This document shows positions 34,587 through 34,983 of a stretch of 34,983 nucleotides of DNA, one piece after another; the first letter of the stretch is position 1, and every line of letters starts with the position of its first letter. A program made the position numbers and the translations under genes. The stretch comes from Desulfamplus sp. (GTDB lineage: Bacteria; Desulfobacterota; Desulfobacteria; Desulfobacterales; Desulfobacteraceae). The stretch spans positions 1 to 34,983 of the forward strand of contig JADFZJ010000037.1 in assembly GCA_015232555.1 (NCBI GenBank), given 5' to 3'. The notes under the pieces were generated by a model, which saw nothing but the letters and a program-made list of their open reading frames with translations, did no database searches and was not told where the DNA came from.

Positions 34587-34804
34587 TTATGAGTTGAACT
34601 TTGTTGACAATAAAAACATAGTCGCTGCAATTTTGCCAAAGACATGTACCATCAAGCCTCTGAAAGAGCGAACTTTTGAAGCAACCTGAATACCTGTTTT
34701 TTCCTGAATCCAGTTGAATAAGGATTCAATGGGCTGTCGAACCTGACTGACCAAAGTAGATAAAGCTGACTCAAACAGCAACAATTCTTTTTGTCCTTTT
34801 TTCT
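34587..34804 (-). pseudogene. C-terminal part of a DDE transposase, interrupted by an ISL3 element
   Basis: On the minus strand the frame runs ...SQKKGQKELLLFESALSTL and then SQVRQPIESLFNWIQEKTG, ASKVRSFRGLMVHVFGKIAA, to TAA at 34587. The blocks RQPIESLFNWIxEKTGIQxASKVRS..GLxVHVFG are what I recall from IS4-type (DDE_Tnp_1-like) transposases. The reading frame is open up to the ISL3 terminus at 34805, where it is cut. Everything 5' of the cut is outside the window, so the gene is broken by insertion. Confidence 0.72.
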
Positions 34805-34983
34805 GGCTCTCAGAGATTTTCCGTGGTTGACAAGTGCCCTATTTTGTAATAAGAAGCTCAGCCCCAATGGTATCCAATAGTATTCGTTGTCTGAGATGTT
34901 GAATGTTAAATATCCCATAGCATCTTCGTTTTATAACCTTGATCTTATTATTCAATCCCTCCACAAAGCCGCTGTTACAGCGT
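34805..34983 (-). mobile_element. ISL3-family insertion sequence, 3' end (continues outside window)
   Basis: The element ends at a terminal repeat (34805-34826, plus strand GGCTCTCAGAGATTTTCCG followed by TGG). The C-terminus of an ISL3 transposase lies inside it. It disrupts the DDE transposase at 34587-34804. The other end is not in the window, so the 8-bp duplication cannot be tested; from this side it should read TTTTTTCT (34797-34804). Confidence 0.8.
34839..34982 (-). CDS. ISL3-family transposase, C-terminal 47 residues (partial)
   Basis: Read on the minus strand the frame gives NSGFVEGLNNKIKVIKRRCY, then GIFNIQHLRQRILLDTIG and stop TAG at 34839. The segment SxxxVEGLNNKIKxxKRRCYGxxNxxHLRQRI is the C-terminal hallmark of ISL3 transposases, and its Glu is the last residue of the DDE triad. 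The 5' part lies beyond the window edge. The stop lies 12 bp from the terminal repeat, which fits a complete end. Confidence 0.85.
   Translation of the reverse strand, partial: RCNSGFVEGLNNKIKVIKRRCYGIFNIQHLRQRILLDTIGAELLITK

Noticed and set aside
34652-34918. Open minus-strand frame of 88 codons across the transposon junction
   Set aside because: It spans the ISL3 terminus in a frame different from both transposases. The true coding frames are the ISL3 C-terminus (34839-34982) and the DDE remnant (34587-34804).

Overview
This window reads as an AT-rich chromosome segment of a deltaproteobacterium (Desulfobacterota), probably a Desulfobacterales-like sulfate reducer. The basis is inference from gene style: a complete tol-pal cluster, HflKC, a ComM-type ATPase, an FmdB zinc ribbon, a caspase/propeller giant protein, an AAA-ATPase/PD-(D/E)XK protein and an exceptionally short AURKAIP1/COX24 (bS22-like) protein. 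No rRNA, tRNA or CRISPR array is visible.

Layout. Positions 1-1616 hold housekeeping genes: the C-terminal part of comM and the redox chaperone hslO. Positions 1675-7816 are accessory: an AAA-ATPase/nuclease, a small antitoxin-like protein and a 1309-residue secreted protein with 14 propeller blades plus a caspase-fold peptidase, closely packed on one strand. A 92-bp interrupted palindrome (7835-7926) separates this block from a convergent orphan solute-binding protein. At 8930-10421 a TolC-family gene is preceded by a short remnant of an RND efflux pump. Next come an unknown acidic protein, endonuclease IV, and two paralogous receiver proteins, the second carrying a histidine kinase. hflK-hflC follow. 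Directly after the hflC stop codon sits a 178-bp non-coding mobile element (MITE) with a perfect 8-bp target duplication.

Positions 16742-20383 hold the bS22-like small protein gene, an HExxH protein, fmdB and groES/groEL. Positions 20753-26549 are tolQ-tolR-tolA-tolB-pal-cpoB, the cell-envelope constriction machine. Positions 26591-28939 are ruvC-ruvA-ruvB for Holliday-junction processing, followed by an L,D-transpeptidase. rplM-rpsI end at a clear terminator, and exonuclease I (sbcB) starts immediately after it. A PilZ protein and an HU protein lie on the minus strand and a stand-alone CheX-like protein on the plus strand.

The right end is transposon debris. An ISL3-family element, only partly in the window, is inserted in the 3' part of an unrelated DDE transposase gene. 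The terminal inverted repeat of this ISL3 element matches the ends of the MITE behind hflC, so the two appear to be an autonomous element and a non-autonomous derivative in the same genome. The most unusual parts are this IS/MITE pair, the operon-like ATPase-nuclease / antitoxin-like / propeller-caspase block, and the 30-codon ribosomal-type gene.
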